Part shown: in pieces, positions 23,150 to 36,200 of the stretch | Layout of the letters: each line of letters begins with the position of its first letter | How positions within the stretch are numbered: the stretch's first letter is position 1 | NCBI RefSeq assembly: GCF_023065955.2 | Contig: NW_026622770.1 | Coordinates: 1 to 64,000 of the forward strand | Direction: 5' to 3' | DNA from: Ursus arctos | Taxonomy: Eukaryota; Chordata; Mammalia; Carnivora; Ursidae | DNA: 64,000 nt | Translations under genes and position numbers: made by a program | Notes under the pieces: generated by a model | Database searches by the model: none | The model's input: only the letters and a program-made list of their open reading frames with translations | What the model was told of the DNA's origin: nothing

Positions 23150-26100
23150 GTGAGTAAACATGGCACTTCAGTGGTGTCTTCCTTCTTTTCTTTTTTTTAA
23201 GATTTGATTTATTTGAGAGAGAGAAAGGGCACAGGTGCAGAGGGAAGGGCAGAGGGTGAGGGACAGAGAGAATCCCAAGCCAGCTGTGTGGTGAGCCCAG
23301 AGCCTAAAGAGGGGCTCAATCTCAGGACCATGAGATCACGACTTGATCCAAACCAAGACTTTGTCACTTAACTGACTGAGCCACCCAGGTGCCCCAAAGC
23401 TGCTGGTAGTGTCTTCCTTCCTAGTGGGTTCTTTGACACGGTGGTTAAATAACAGCTTTTTCCTGGGGTTCTTGATGGGAACTTCAGAAGACCTTCACAT
23501 TTCCCTGAAGACCGAGCACCACAGGGCAGGTTTCTCGGTCAGCCTGAAGGGGTTGTGGCCACAACTGTCCACACCAAGTTCTACACCCTGTCTGCGCTGC
23601 TTGGTCCAAAAACCACAGTGCTGGCAGGATGGAAACCTGAAAATACTAGGTTTATGGTGTCAAGAAGGAAGGATTTGTGAAGATACGAAAAGCCATTGAG
23701 CTCTTTGTCTTAAAGAGGGGGCTTAGATGATATGTACATTATATCTCATTAAAATTGTCCTTAAAAATGTCAGGAACTCGAATTTAATAGGAACTATGGG
23801 TATTAGACTGGCTTCTGGAAGCCCGGTGAAGCTGCTGCTTCAAGCCTTGTAAGTTTAGGGTCCATCTTATGTGTAGTTTGTTTTCCTATCAGCACATTGT
23901 TGATATTTGTGGAGTTTGGCAGCCCTGGGAACAAAGATATCTCAAGCATTGGTGTTGGGACTAGAGTGTTAAAAAGTGAAATGTCCTGGGCGCCTGAGTA
24001 GCGCAGTCGTTAAAGCATCTGCCTTCGGCTCAGGGCGTGATCCCGGCGTACCGGAATCGAGTCCCACATCGGGCTCCTCCGCTATGAGCCTGCTTCTTCC
24101 TCTCCCATTCCCCCTGCTGTGTTCCCTCTCTCACTGGCTGTCTCTCTGTCACTCTGTCACATAAATAAATAAAATCTTTAAAAAAAAAAAAGTGAAATGT
24201 CCTTTGTGCTCCATGCTTCCTGGTTTGTTGACTTTTAACAAGTTCTGAGTCAGCCCTTTCCTTCTGGTCTTGGAGGCTGTCCCCAGGGACTCTGTGTCCC
24301 ACCAGGTCCATGGGAGCCCTGAGACGCCCAGCAGACACTAAGTGACCTTATTCTGCTGAGACATTTGTCATGGGAAAATCACTAGGAGTGGTGGGATCAG
24401 GAAGTGAATGAGTTGTCGTCCTTTCTTAGGCCAAGTATGTACAGAGTGTTGATTTCCCCAAAGTAAAAAGGTCCTGAACGTCCTTAGGATTGTCCAAATA
24501 TAAAGAAATACCTGGTTTCCAGTGTGAATATTTCATTTTGTCATTAAAAAGTAAAACCTGTACCCTCAGGAGAGAAAGAAAGAAAGAGACAGACAGGGAA
24601 CACCCCTAGAAATAAGTAGACTTCTTTAGATCGGCTTGCACCAGATTCTTACAGAGAGATCTGGAAAGTGTCAGTAGTCAGGAAGGATCCTTATATTGAG
24701 GCAGAATCATTCCACACAAATACCTCCAGTCAAAATAGACTCTGTTCTGTTTCTTTTGAGTCTTCAAAGGAGGACATTTCTTGGTAGTCTTGATTGGAAT
24801 TATTCCCCTCTACCCAGTCATCATCTCAACTGCATCAGTTCAGCTTTCTCACCCTGCCTCATCTCTGGGCTCTTGCATAAACTAACTGGTCTTGCATTTC
24901 CCACCTCCACCTGCTCATGGCCACTGTCTCTGAAAACCTAGTGTTATTGGCCCCATTGGATGTCATCCAGTTAAGAGTCAGCTGCTGGTCAGCATCCAGA
25001 CAGCTGCCAGATGTACCGAGTGCCCACGACTGGGGGTGTTTTACATTCATGACAAGATGGCCTCTGTCTTGTGTGCAATTGATCCCCGTGATCAACCATA
25101 GTGCTGACAGCTACTGCTGTCTTTCAGACAGTGGCTATTCAAAGACAGTGTATGTTTCCACCAGCACACATTTTCCTGACCTCAGCAGTGAGGGCTAAAG
25201 ATGGAAATGTTATAGATTTCAGGGCTACTTTCTAGAGAGTTGTGTTTGCACAAAATTCAAGCTTGGTGTGAGTTAGTACAAATTGCATCGTGAACGTCTT
25301 TTCTCCTGAAATACTTATAACTCTAGTTTTTGTAAAATGAGATGTGTTCTTTATTTTGGGGTCCATCTCTAGGAATTTAGTATTCTTTTAGAATTCAGGG
25401 GCCTCTGGATGGTTCATGCAGTTAAACGTCTACCTTAGGCTTGGGTCATGATCCCAGGGTCCTGGGATTGAGCCCTGTCCGGCTTCCTGCTCAGAGGCAG
25501 TCGGCTTCCTCCTTTCCCTCTGCCCCTCCCCCAGCTCATGCTCTCTCTCTTTCAAATAAATAAATGCAATCTTTTATTTTAATGTTTTCTCTCTTTAAAA
25601 AGTTAAATTTTATAATTGCTACTGACTGATTTAGTTACAATACTAAGAAATAGGAACATGGATTCCTTTCATTGGCTTTTTGGAGATAGGTGTTCGAGTA
25701 ACTAAAACCTCACAGATATCCTCAAAATATACAAGATCACCTGATGATGCAAATCTTTATGTACTTCAGAAATCTGATGTTTTGGACTGTGATTCAGAAG
25801 CAAAGTGAGCATTGAAAGAAAACATCAATGTTTTCAGAAACCAAACAATAACTATAATTTATTTTTGTTGGAATAACAATCCCATGTTATATTAATGAGT
25901 TAATGAGAAACCTCCTGTCTGTCTCACTTATGTCCTTATCTGAACATCTGTCCATATAACATTCTCATTTTTATCTCTAGTACATGTTTTATTCTTGCTT
26001 TCTCTTGTTTTTCCATACATGTTGGGTGTATTTTTTGAAATGTTCCAAAGGAGTTTATCCAGGTCCTTCATGGATGTACAATAGAAGTCACTGACTTCTT

Positions 26101-29100
26101 ACCTACTCTAAGTTTACATTTACTTGCATTGTCTATTTTATTTTGACTTATAAATTCTTAAGTTCTATTAGCTATAGAAAAAATATCTGCAATGTGCTTG
26201 TAGGGAAAATAAAATCTCTTAAGATTTGCCTATTAGATTTTTCCTGCAGCTTCCATGTTGTATGATCACAACATCTTTTTAAAGAATACAGTTTGTTGAT
26301 ATTTGACATAGGTAAGCAGCAATGAAACCATCACCAAGTAAGAGAGCAAACACACTCATCAGTCCCCAAAGTTGGCCCCTGCTCCTTTGTAATCCCTCTG
26401 TGCTCCTTCTCCTCCAGGAGGAGGCAGTTGAGAGGTGTGCTTACTTCCTGGAGGCTGGTGGGGAGTCTGTGAAGTTGATTCCTTGTGACATATACATTGT
26501 GAATGTCGTTGAGATTCTTCATTATCTCAAATGTTATTTCAGCTTGTCCACGTTGTGCCTGACCGTTTCATTCTCGGCCTTGATGGGGCTGGAGTTCTGT
26601 GGAACTTTGCCATTCTTACTGGCTATTTGGGCATTTGTGCCTTTCTCATTTACATCTGGAGAACCGTCCTCGCTGTAAGTATACCAAAGTACCTGATATA
26701 CTTTTATTCATAAATAAGCAGAAAATTTTATAGTCACTGGACATTTTTATATCCATTCAGCACTAAAAATTTCCCTCTAATAATGTCAATTTTGATTATC
26801 ACCTAGATTGAAATAGTTTTAAATTTCTTTTTTTTGGAACATTACACAGTATTTTATTTTCTTTAATTTTTTTTTTATTATGTTAGTCACCATACAGTAC
26901 ATCCCTGGTTTTTGATGTAAAGTTCGATGATTCATTAGTTGCGTATAACACCCAGCGCACCATGCAAAACATGCCCTCCTTACTACCCATCACCAGCCTA
27001 TCCCATTCCCCCACTCCCCTACCCTCTGAAGCCCTCAGTTTGTTTCTCAGAGTCCATAGTCTCTCATGCTTCATTCCCCCTTCCGATTACCCCCCCTTTC
27101 TTTATCCCTTTCTTCCCCTAGCGATCATCCTAGTTCTTATGTTCCATAGATGAGAGAAACCATATGATAATTGTCTTTCTCTGCTTGACTTATTTCACTT
27201 AGCATTATCTCCTCCAGTGCCGTCCATGTTGCAGCAAATGTTGAGAATTCGTTCTTTCTGATAGCGGAGTAATATTCCATTGTATATGTGGACCACAACT
27301 TCTTAATCCAGTCATCTGTTGAAGGGCATCTCGATTCCTTCCACGATTTGGCTATCGTGGACAATGCTGCTATGAGCATTGGGGTTCATATGGCCCTTCT
27401 CTTCACTATGTTTGTATCTTTGGGGTAAATACTCAGTAGTGCAATGGCTGGATCATAGGGTAGTTCAATTTTTAACTTCTTAAGGGACCTCCACACTGTT
27501 TTCCAGAGTGGCTGTACCAACTTGCATTCCCACCAACAATGTAGGAGGGATCCCCTTTCTGCACATCTTCTCCAGCAATTGTTGTCTCTTGCCTTGTCAG
27601 TTTTTGCCATTGTAACTGGCGTAGGGTGGTATCTTAGTGTGGTTTTGATTTGAGTTTCCCTGATGGCTAATGATTTTGAACATTTTTTCGTGTGTCTGTT
27701 AGCCATTTGTATGTCCTCACTGGAAAAGTGTCTGTTCATATCTTCGGCCCATTTTATGATTTGTTTACTTGTTTCCCGCCTATTGAGTTTGAGAAGTTCT
27801 TTGCAGATCTTGGATACCAGTCTTTTATCTGTAGTATCCTTTGCAAATATATTCTCCCATTCTGTGGGCTGCCTCTTAGTTTTTTTGACTGTTTCCTTGG
27901 CTGTGCCGAAGCTTTTTATCTTGATGAAGTCCCACAAGTTCATTTTATCTTTTGTTTCTCTTGCCTTTGGAGATGTGTCATGAAAAAGGTTGCTTTGGCC
28001 AAAATAGTTTTAAATTTCTATTGAGGTGCCTTCTTGATCCATACGTGTGTTTTTCTTTATGTTCAAGCATAATTAGCAAACGGTGTAATATTAGTTTCAG
28101 GTGTACAACATGATTCAACAATCCTATACATTTCTTAGTGCTCATCACAATAAGTGTACTCTCAATCCCCTTCACCTCTTTCACCCTTCCCTCCTCTTAC
28201 CCTCCAACCCATGTGTTCTTCAGAAGTGTGTTGTTTAATCTCCATTGTTTGGTCATTCTCCAGCTATCTTTCTGTTCTTGATGTCTAGTCTGAGTCATTT
28301 GTGGCCTGAGAACATACTTCCTGTGATTTCTATTCCTTTGGTTGTTCAGATGTATCTTATGGCCCCAAATATGGCCTCTCTCAGTGACTTTTCCATGGGA
28401 GATTGTGAAGAATGTCTGTACTTCTGTTGTTGAATGAAGTATTCTGCAGATGTTAATGGATGCCGTGGATTGGTGATGCTGTTCAGTTCACCTGTGTTCT
28501 CATGGAACTTCTGTATCTGCTGGATCTGTCAATGACCAATAAGAGGATTTTGAATTCTCCAGCAGTAGGAGTGGATTCATCTATTCCCACCAGCAATATT
28601 TTCAGTTTCTGCCTCATGTACTTTGACTCTCTGTTGTTAATGCACGCACATTAGAAATTGTTATGTCTTTTTGGAGAATTGACCCCTTTACCATTGAAGT
28701 AATGACTGTCACTACCCCTGACAGTTTTCCTTACCCTGTAGTGTGTTTTGAAGGATCATTTCAATGGCCGGGTTTCTAGTTTGATGTTTCTTTTAACACT
28801 GTAAACATTTTGTCCTTCTTGATGGCATGGTTTCTGAGAAGTGTGATGTAGTTCTTATCCTTGTTCCTCTTGGGTAAGGTGTTATTGCTCCCCTCCACCT
28901 CCTTCAGACACCTAGCCCAACCCCTGCTCCAGATTTCCAGAATTGTTTCTTTGTCTTTAATGATCTGTAGCTGAATAGTCTAGATCAGGCATTGTTAGTG
29001 TTTTTTGTTTGTTAGTTGTTTGTGTGTTTGTTTTGGTATTTATCTGGCTTTCGATGTTTTGAGCTTCCTGGATCTGTGATTTGGTGACTATATTAATTTT

Positions 29101-32100
29101 GGAAAATCCTCAGTCATTGCTTCAAATATCTCTCCCTTCTCTCCTGTAGGAATAGGTATTCCTATAATTTGTGTGTTACATGTTTTGTATTTGTCCCACT
29201 AGTCTTGGATTTTCTGTGCCGTCTTTGTAATTTTTGTCTTTGTGTTCTCTTTTGGAATTTTCTACTGGAATTTCTTTAGGCTCAATGATTCTTTCCTCTG
29301 GTATGTTGAGTCTGTTAAGGAACCCATCAAAGGCATTCTTGATTTCTGCTATGGTGTTGTTGTCTAGAATTACATTAAAATCTTAGAGTTTCATCTCTCT
29401 GTGTACATTCACCATCTCTTCTTCCTATTGTCCATTTTATTCTGAGATCCAGTATCATACATGGAAGGGACTTGTAATTCCTAGCCTGCTTAATCCCATC
29501 ATCTCTGCCATGGGAAGTGTGTTTCTAGTGCTTGCTGTTGTGGTTTTTACCTGTAGTGTGCCCTGTAAGGTTGTGTTGAAAGGTAGGTATTGTGTCCTAG
29601 TAAAGAAACTTAGATAAGTGGACTTTAGGGTGATGTTTTCTACTTAACTGGCTAGGGGTTAGACTGAGTTTACTCCCAGGTGAGACAGGGAGGAGAGAGC
29701 ACTGGAGTTGAGTATTTGCCCTCAGCTCTATTGCTTAGTCTTTGGGAAACCCCCAATTAGGCTCTGGTGACATATTTCACTTGAGGGCAGACCTTTCTGA
29801 GAAGAACAGAAAACTTTTGAGTTTATTTCTAAATGGGAATTTTCTCCCTGTCCCGGCCAATGGAGAAAGCTTCCCTTCAGAAAGAAAACAAAAATATTAA
29901 GTATTTGGTGTGCCCCATCCATCTTTTCACTTTTCCCGCCAGTGGGGCTGGGTGACAAGGGCCACGGAAGCTCAGAGGTTCCGAAGCAGCACGTGAAATT
30001 AATGGAATAGCCATGATTTTCTGTTTGCCCTCCACTGATGCACATTCCCCAACAACATTATCATGACTGGCTTGTTGATAGTGTGCTGATATTCCAATAT
30101 CCTGGCAAGATTTGGGGGCTGGCCTCAGCCTCTCATCATCCTGTAAAACTTTTGAACGGGGAAATATGTTAATGGTGTCAAAATGGGGTCTTGCCTAGAT
30201 TTTATTGAGCTATAATTTATCTGGGTGACTCGATTCTGGGGAGCCTGGTTCCCCTTTTTCGAAACATCAGCTGTCATTTCTGTTGTTGCTCATGCTTCAT
30301 CACTCGCCACGTGCCACTCTTTTTCTCGTCGATAGCTTTCATTTCTTTTTGATGACCCTCCATTTGTAGTAGTCTGGGAAAATTCATAACACCTTGTGTG
30401 CTGTAACTGCATGTGAATTCAGCAAATAGCCAAGTCTTTGTAAGATTTCAGAAAGGCTTTCTAGAGAAGGCAAGAAGCATATCTTTCTCAGAGTTTTTGC
30501 TTGTTCGCCTTCCTCCCTACCGGCCTGCCTTCCTTTCTTTCTTCCTTCCTTCCATTTTATATCTTTCAGGATTGAACAATAATCCCAGGTTCTAAACTTC
30601 AGTGTGGATATTGGTTACAAAACAGTTAGGGAAACGATGAATTAATGATTATTTTTTAAATGTCCACCCGATCCCTTGTCAAAATTGAATAGGGTGAACG
30701 TTCATTTAATAGAATGTGAATAGATTTTGAGGTAAAACGTAAGTTATACACCTTTGTGCTCTTTATCAAAAATGAATTGTGAACTATGATGACTCAGAGA
30801 AAGTCATAGATGAGTTTCATAGTTAGAAATGCTAATTTTGTCTTCTTTCTAATCCTGTGAATTCATTCTGCTAAGTAAAATGATTACTGTAACTTCTTTC
30901 GATTACTATTTCAGTATTTATCTGAACTGTAGATTCTTTCTAGTAATATGTTTTGACATCAAACTTAATTTTGTTTCTTCCACTCTTAGATTGCCCCTCG
31001 ACAATATGAAGGTAAGATTTCTGGCTTTAGTTTTCTTTGTAATAAATTCTCAGTACCGGTGTTTGATGTGGGTGTAATTTGACTAGGGATAAATGTGGTG
31101 ACTTCTGATGTCTAATTGACTTGTTAAGTCTTGAAAATCTTTCTCTTCTCCATGTGGAGTCTAAGTGATAATGTGGAGGGTGTTGCCATCTCTTAGGAGA
31201 CCAGGAGGAGGAACACCTCATGGGAGGAGGGAGAACAAAAAGGGTGTAATTTTGCAGAGAGAAGTTTAGGAGGCAAGTGAGGATAGGAGCCTGAGGTCTG
31301 GAGTGGGTACTTTGCCATGACCTGGCTCTTGGTGAAATGTGACGATGAGAAAACACTCTGAGTCTATCAAGCAGGCTACACTTGGAGAAGAAGACAGGTA
31401 TTGCCAGGCAGAGTGTGTGTCACAAGAGAGGTTTAAAGCATGCTTTTGAGTTTGAAGTGGAGGGAGCCTTTCCTGCCAGGGGAGAAGGAGTGGAAAGGAA
31501 CGTGTGCCAGGGGTGGTAATGTATTGTGTCCGGGCCTCATGGATTGTGGTGATTCCATGGTGCTGTCTGACGGCCGAGGTGGCTGCCTGGCCCTTAGCAA
31601 ACCCTCGAATGCTGGTGTTTGTCCCTGTGAGTGCAGCAGTGGTGGTGGTGAGAAGAGAGATCTCGGGGCACGAGAGCACTCACATTGGGCCAATAGAAGA
31701 GAATCTGCACTTGAGGTAAGATGAGAGACTTATTATTTTTTGAAAGATTTGGTTTATTCACTTGACAGAGAGAGAGCACAAGCAGGCAGAGTGGAAGGCA
31801 GAGGGAGAGGGCGAAGCAGGCTCCCAGTTGAGCAGAGAGCTGGATGTGGGACTGGATCCCAGGGCCCCGGGATCATGACCTGAGCTGAAGGCAGTCACTT
31901 AACCAACTGAGGCACCCAGGTGCCCCAAGATGAGAGAATTAAGTGCCTGTTAGAGGAGTCTGTGTTCTAGAGCTTACAGGTGTTATCCACTTGTGATAGG
32001 GAGCTTCATGAGGGTTGTTTTCCCTTAAGGATGGAGGGTGGCATTCTCAAGTTGGGCTGAGAAAACCTTGTGTTCCAGGGAGTGTGAGTTACCAGGCACT

Positions 32101-33190
32101 CCAGAGACTCTGTGTAACATGGAGAGTGTACCCAAGTGTGTTTGATTCCAAAGATCTGGTCCTCCAGAGCCCCCAGCCTGGGGTTCCTGAAAGGCAATCT
32201 GTGAGCAGCAGGAAGTCATGGAAGGCCTTTGAGTAGCCACTCAGTTGACATTTTGAGCTTTCCTTGTGTGGAATTCCAAGTAGGACCTGGAAGTAGACGT
32301 GGCGCTGAGCAGGAGCAAAGGATGGTTTTGTTCATTTTGGGTTGTTTGCAGGGACCTACTTACGTACCTTAATCATTGGAGGAGAGAGATGTTAGTTGAA
32401 AGGATGCTTGATTTTTCTGTTACATCTCTGGTGATGACATAAGTATTTGCAGTGATTGAATTTTCCAAGAATGATGCTTACAGATGGGAGAAAAATAGAA
32501 GACATTTGATTGTGTTTCTCTATTTCTGAAAACATTTTAAGTAGGAATCTCCCTGAAATAGGTTGTCTTAGGTTTCAAATGCTGCTAAACCTTGCTTTTT
32601 CAGGCACAATGGGAATGCTATCAAGTTAGTTACACCCAAGTGTCCAAGAATGTGTCTCTGGGGCTATTACAGTGGGATTATTCGATGTCACTGGTTTTGC
32701 TAATTATCTTAGAAATTCTTTTTTCTCCTTTTAGTTACTTTACAACAAATAGCTGAAAAGATCCATCGGCTTAAAAATGAAAACAGGGAACTTGCTAAAG
32801 AAATATCCATTTGGGAGGAGAAGGTATCAGTGCCCTTTCAAATATTTTTTGTGATTTCATTTTGGTTACTTCCCCCTCTGGTAGTTCATCCTATTGACCT
32901 ATTTCACGTGACCCACAAATGATCGCGATTCAAGAGAAGCTTCACAAGTGTAGAGCACTGCCTCTCTATCCGAGAAAGGAGTCACACAGCGTTAGATAGC
33001 TTTGCCTAACACTCTGCTATTTTTGAATTCTGATTCCCTTTTCGTATATTTTATAGATCAGGGAAAGAAAGAAACATCGCGCAGAAATGAAGAGAGAACA
33101 TCAGTTTGTCTCTGACAAAATTCTTAAATTGAAGGTAAGGATCCCTTCTTTGCCTGAATTGTGTTCTAACAACAGAAATAAAAGTAATGA

Positions 33191-33235
<45 letters not shown>

Positions 33236-36200
33236 TTAAAGATTGATTTGCGAGAGAGAAAGAGCGAGTGGAGGGGGGCAGAGGGAGAGAGAGAATCCCA
33301 AGGAGACTCCATGCTGAGTGTGTAGGCTGACGCAGGGGTCAGTCCCATGACTCTGAGGTGGGGACTGGAGCCAAAATGAAAGCAGGAGTTGGACCTACTG
33401 CGACACCCAGATGCCACCCACGTGCCCTAAGTGATGAATTATTATTACTCATTCAATATGTTTTGTTGAAGGAGAACATCGGAAAGGTTGAACGGGTTAA
33501 TGCAAATTTAAGTGTCACCCTTCATTTCAAGCGGACTATGTTGCAAGCTATGAGAGAGAAGAATGTCAAGAATGAGGACATGGTAAGAGTTGGCTGTTGA
33601 GATTTACCTTAACGTGGCTCGGGAGGCTTTTGGTCATTGGGTGAGGGGAGGGCAGCGTATTCGCTTGCTGTTTACCACAGTAGAGAGTGGGCATCTGGGA
33701 ACTGAAACTCCTACCGAACAGTGAGCTGGAATTTCACTTAGGACCATCACGATGAGGTCTGCTATTTCAAGGACTAGGAAGTATGGTTTATTTCACAGCT
33801 AGGTAATTATCACATCGTTCAGCCCTGCCCTCCAAGATATGCAGAAAATCCCACAAGATACTTGAGTTATGAAGGGTGATAGCCAGCCAAATTGTATAGT
33901 CCCTTCCTCTCAATGCTGAAGAGAGAATTTTCAATGTTAATAGGGGAAGATATGTACATATATAATTTATGTATATAATTAGGTATATGTGTTTGTGTGT
34001 GTTTGTGTATATGTGTGTATACAAAAGTGTGGGTCTCCTTACTTTCTCCTTGTTCTATTTATGCCTCAAGGGCTTTCTTTGTTGCACTGCATGATCCCGT
34101 TCTGTTAGGTGCACTCACATTGTTCTGTGATCATGATTTCTTGAATGTCTTTCCTCATATCCGTCTTCAAGGCCCAAGATGCATTGGAGGATGAAGAGCA
34201 GGGAGCCTTGGAGTCCAAAAAACGTGTACTGAAGGGTATGTTATTTTTAGGGAAAGAAATCCCCAGATGCTGGCAATGAGTTTGCACTGGGAAGGCAAAG
34301 AATGCCTTCCTGCCTTCAAGGTCTTGCCCTTCTCCTTTCCCCAACAAAACCAAATTCTCAGGTCCCATGCCCACTCATACAAAAGAAAACTCATCCTTTA
34401 CAGAAAGCAAAAAGGTCCTGGAACAGAAGTGCAACGCCCTGAGTTCTTTGAAAGCAGCTAAGGAAGTGGAATTGAAGCTGCTAAGGAAGAAATTGGGTAT
34501 CGTGATGGATTTCTCTGAACGAAGAAAAGTGGCTGCCGAAGAGTAAGCTATTCCTGTGTTAATCGTCACAAACACTGTTGTATGAATTTATGTGGCAGCC
34601 AGGCTAGATAGTTGTAGTTCGTTGGGAATTGGATCTAGAGTATTTTTGCCAAATGCATTCTGTAGAAGTACCTGCCCTTCCTACCTTGATCTGTGCAACC
34701 TGCATTTTTGTTTCTGTTCCAACTGCTTGTCACACGTTGTGGTGTGATTCACTGGGGCAGAAGAGGGAAGGTACCAGCACTAATCAGCTTGATACCTGGA
34801 TCCCCTCTGGGTCCATCTACATTGTCCTTTTGGTTTCAGTCTCATCACATGTTCTCATCAGCCCTGAATTCAGTCAGTTTCTTGTTCAGTACCAGACTTG
34901 GGTCAAGAATGTGTAGAGAAAAATGGAATTCTCTTGCTGCAGAAACAATGGGAATTTCTTTGTGGAAAGTGGGTTGGGGCTCCAGCAATACTGGATCCCT
35001 TCATCCAGTGTACAACCAAAATCGTTCACTGTGGCCCAATCCTAAGAAGGCCAGGGTATTTCCTGTCCACCTGATTTTGTAGGTGTAACTCTCCTGCGTC
35101 CCAAGCAAAGCCTGCAGTTTCACTAGGGGCTCACCTTTGCTGGCTGACCCTGAACAGCACTTGTTTCCTTCTAAGGCTGTGCTCATAAAGTCGTTCAGTT
35201 TCTTTGCAGTTCACTTGCCTGTTCCAGAACTCATTGATGAGCCCTGGGGAGCTTGGCTCCCACTGCCAGGTTGGCTTTCTCCTGGGCTTCCTTCTTCTGC
35301 ATCTGGTTCTCCTGTTTCTTCATGCGCTCCTTAGAAGTTGGGTGCATTCACTCACGAGTTTCCACTTTTGTACAGTACTTCCTCTATTTTCCTCAGGAGG
35401 AGAAAGTTCTCAGGACCTTAGAGTCCCTCATTCATGCTGAAAAGCAAAACTGTTCCCCCTCTTCCCTGGAGACTCAGCTTTGTGCTAATCCTTCCCACAC
35501 CGGGGGTGGGGGCCGCTCTGTCTCACTGGCATCTTGGTTCTGTTCATTGGTAAGTTCTTTCTGGGGCAGGTACAGTGTCCTGACCACCTTTCTCTCTTCA
35601 ACACCTCACAGCTGAACCACTACATTACAGCCACTCCACAGAGCATGTGCTGAAGGATTGCCTGAGAGACCAGAAGCAAATGCATGAGTCCTTCTCTGTC
35701 TAGAGCTTTTGTCTCAGTTTCTAAGAGTCTTTTTGCATGTGATTCTTGAGTAAATCAAGAATCACATTGAAACCCTTTAAATCAACACCATGAACAAAAG
35801 AGTCTGAGGGCGACACAGGAAACCAGCCTTTCTAAGCATCGCTCTTTGCTGCTTTCACTATCAGTGGACTCTGTTAAAGTAGGTTGACTCCATGCAGTTG
35901 ATAGTTGTCCATCTGACATCTGTTGCCTGGAGATAACACCCTGACTGTGTGACAGTTCACATCATTTTATACTTCAGGACATACTGTCAGCACTAAGATT
36001 GGCCTTTTCCTCCACCAGGATCTTTGAAGGAGGAAGCAGGGGTTGTACTTCTAAACCCTAGAGATGTCTGGGAGTGAGTTACCATGCTGATGAAGCCGTA
36101 CTCTGGAAGGCTTCCTTTTGGGCTGTCCGTGTCGGGCACAGCCTTGGTCTGAGGATCGGGGCTCCCCATGGAGGTGTAGGACTAATGATGGTCTCCTGCT

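Noticed and set aside
23409..23699. 96-codon ORF directly after the first intronic SINE
   Set aside because: It begins in the SINE target duplication; no splice context or similarity to the family.
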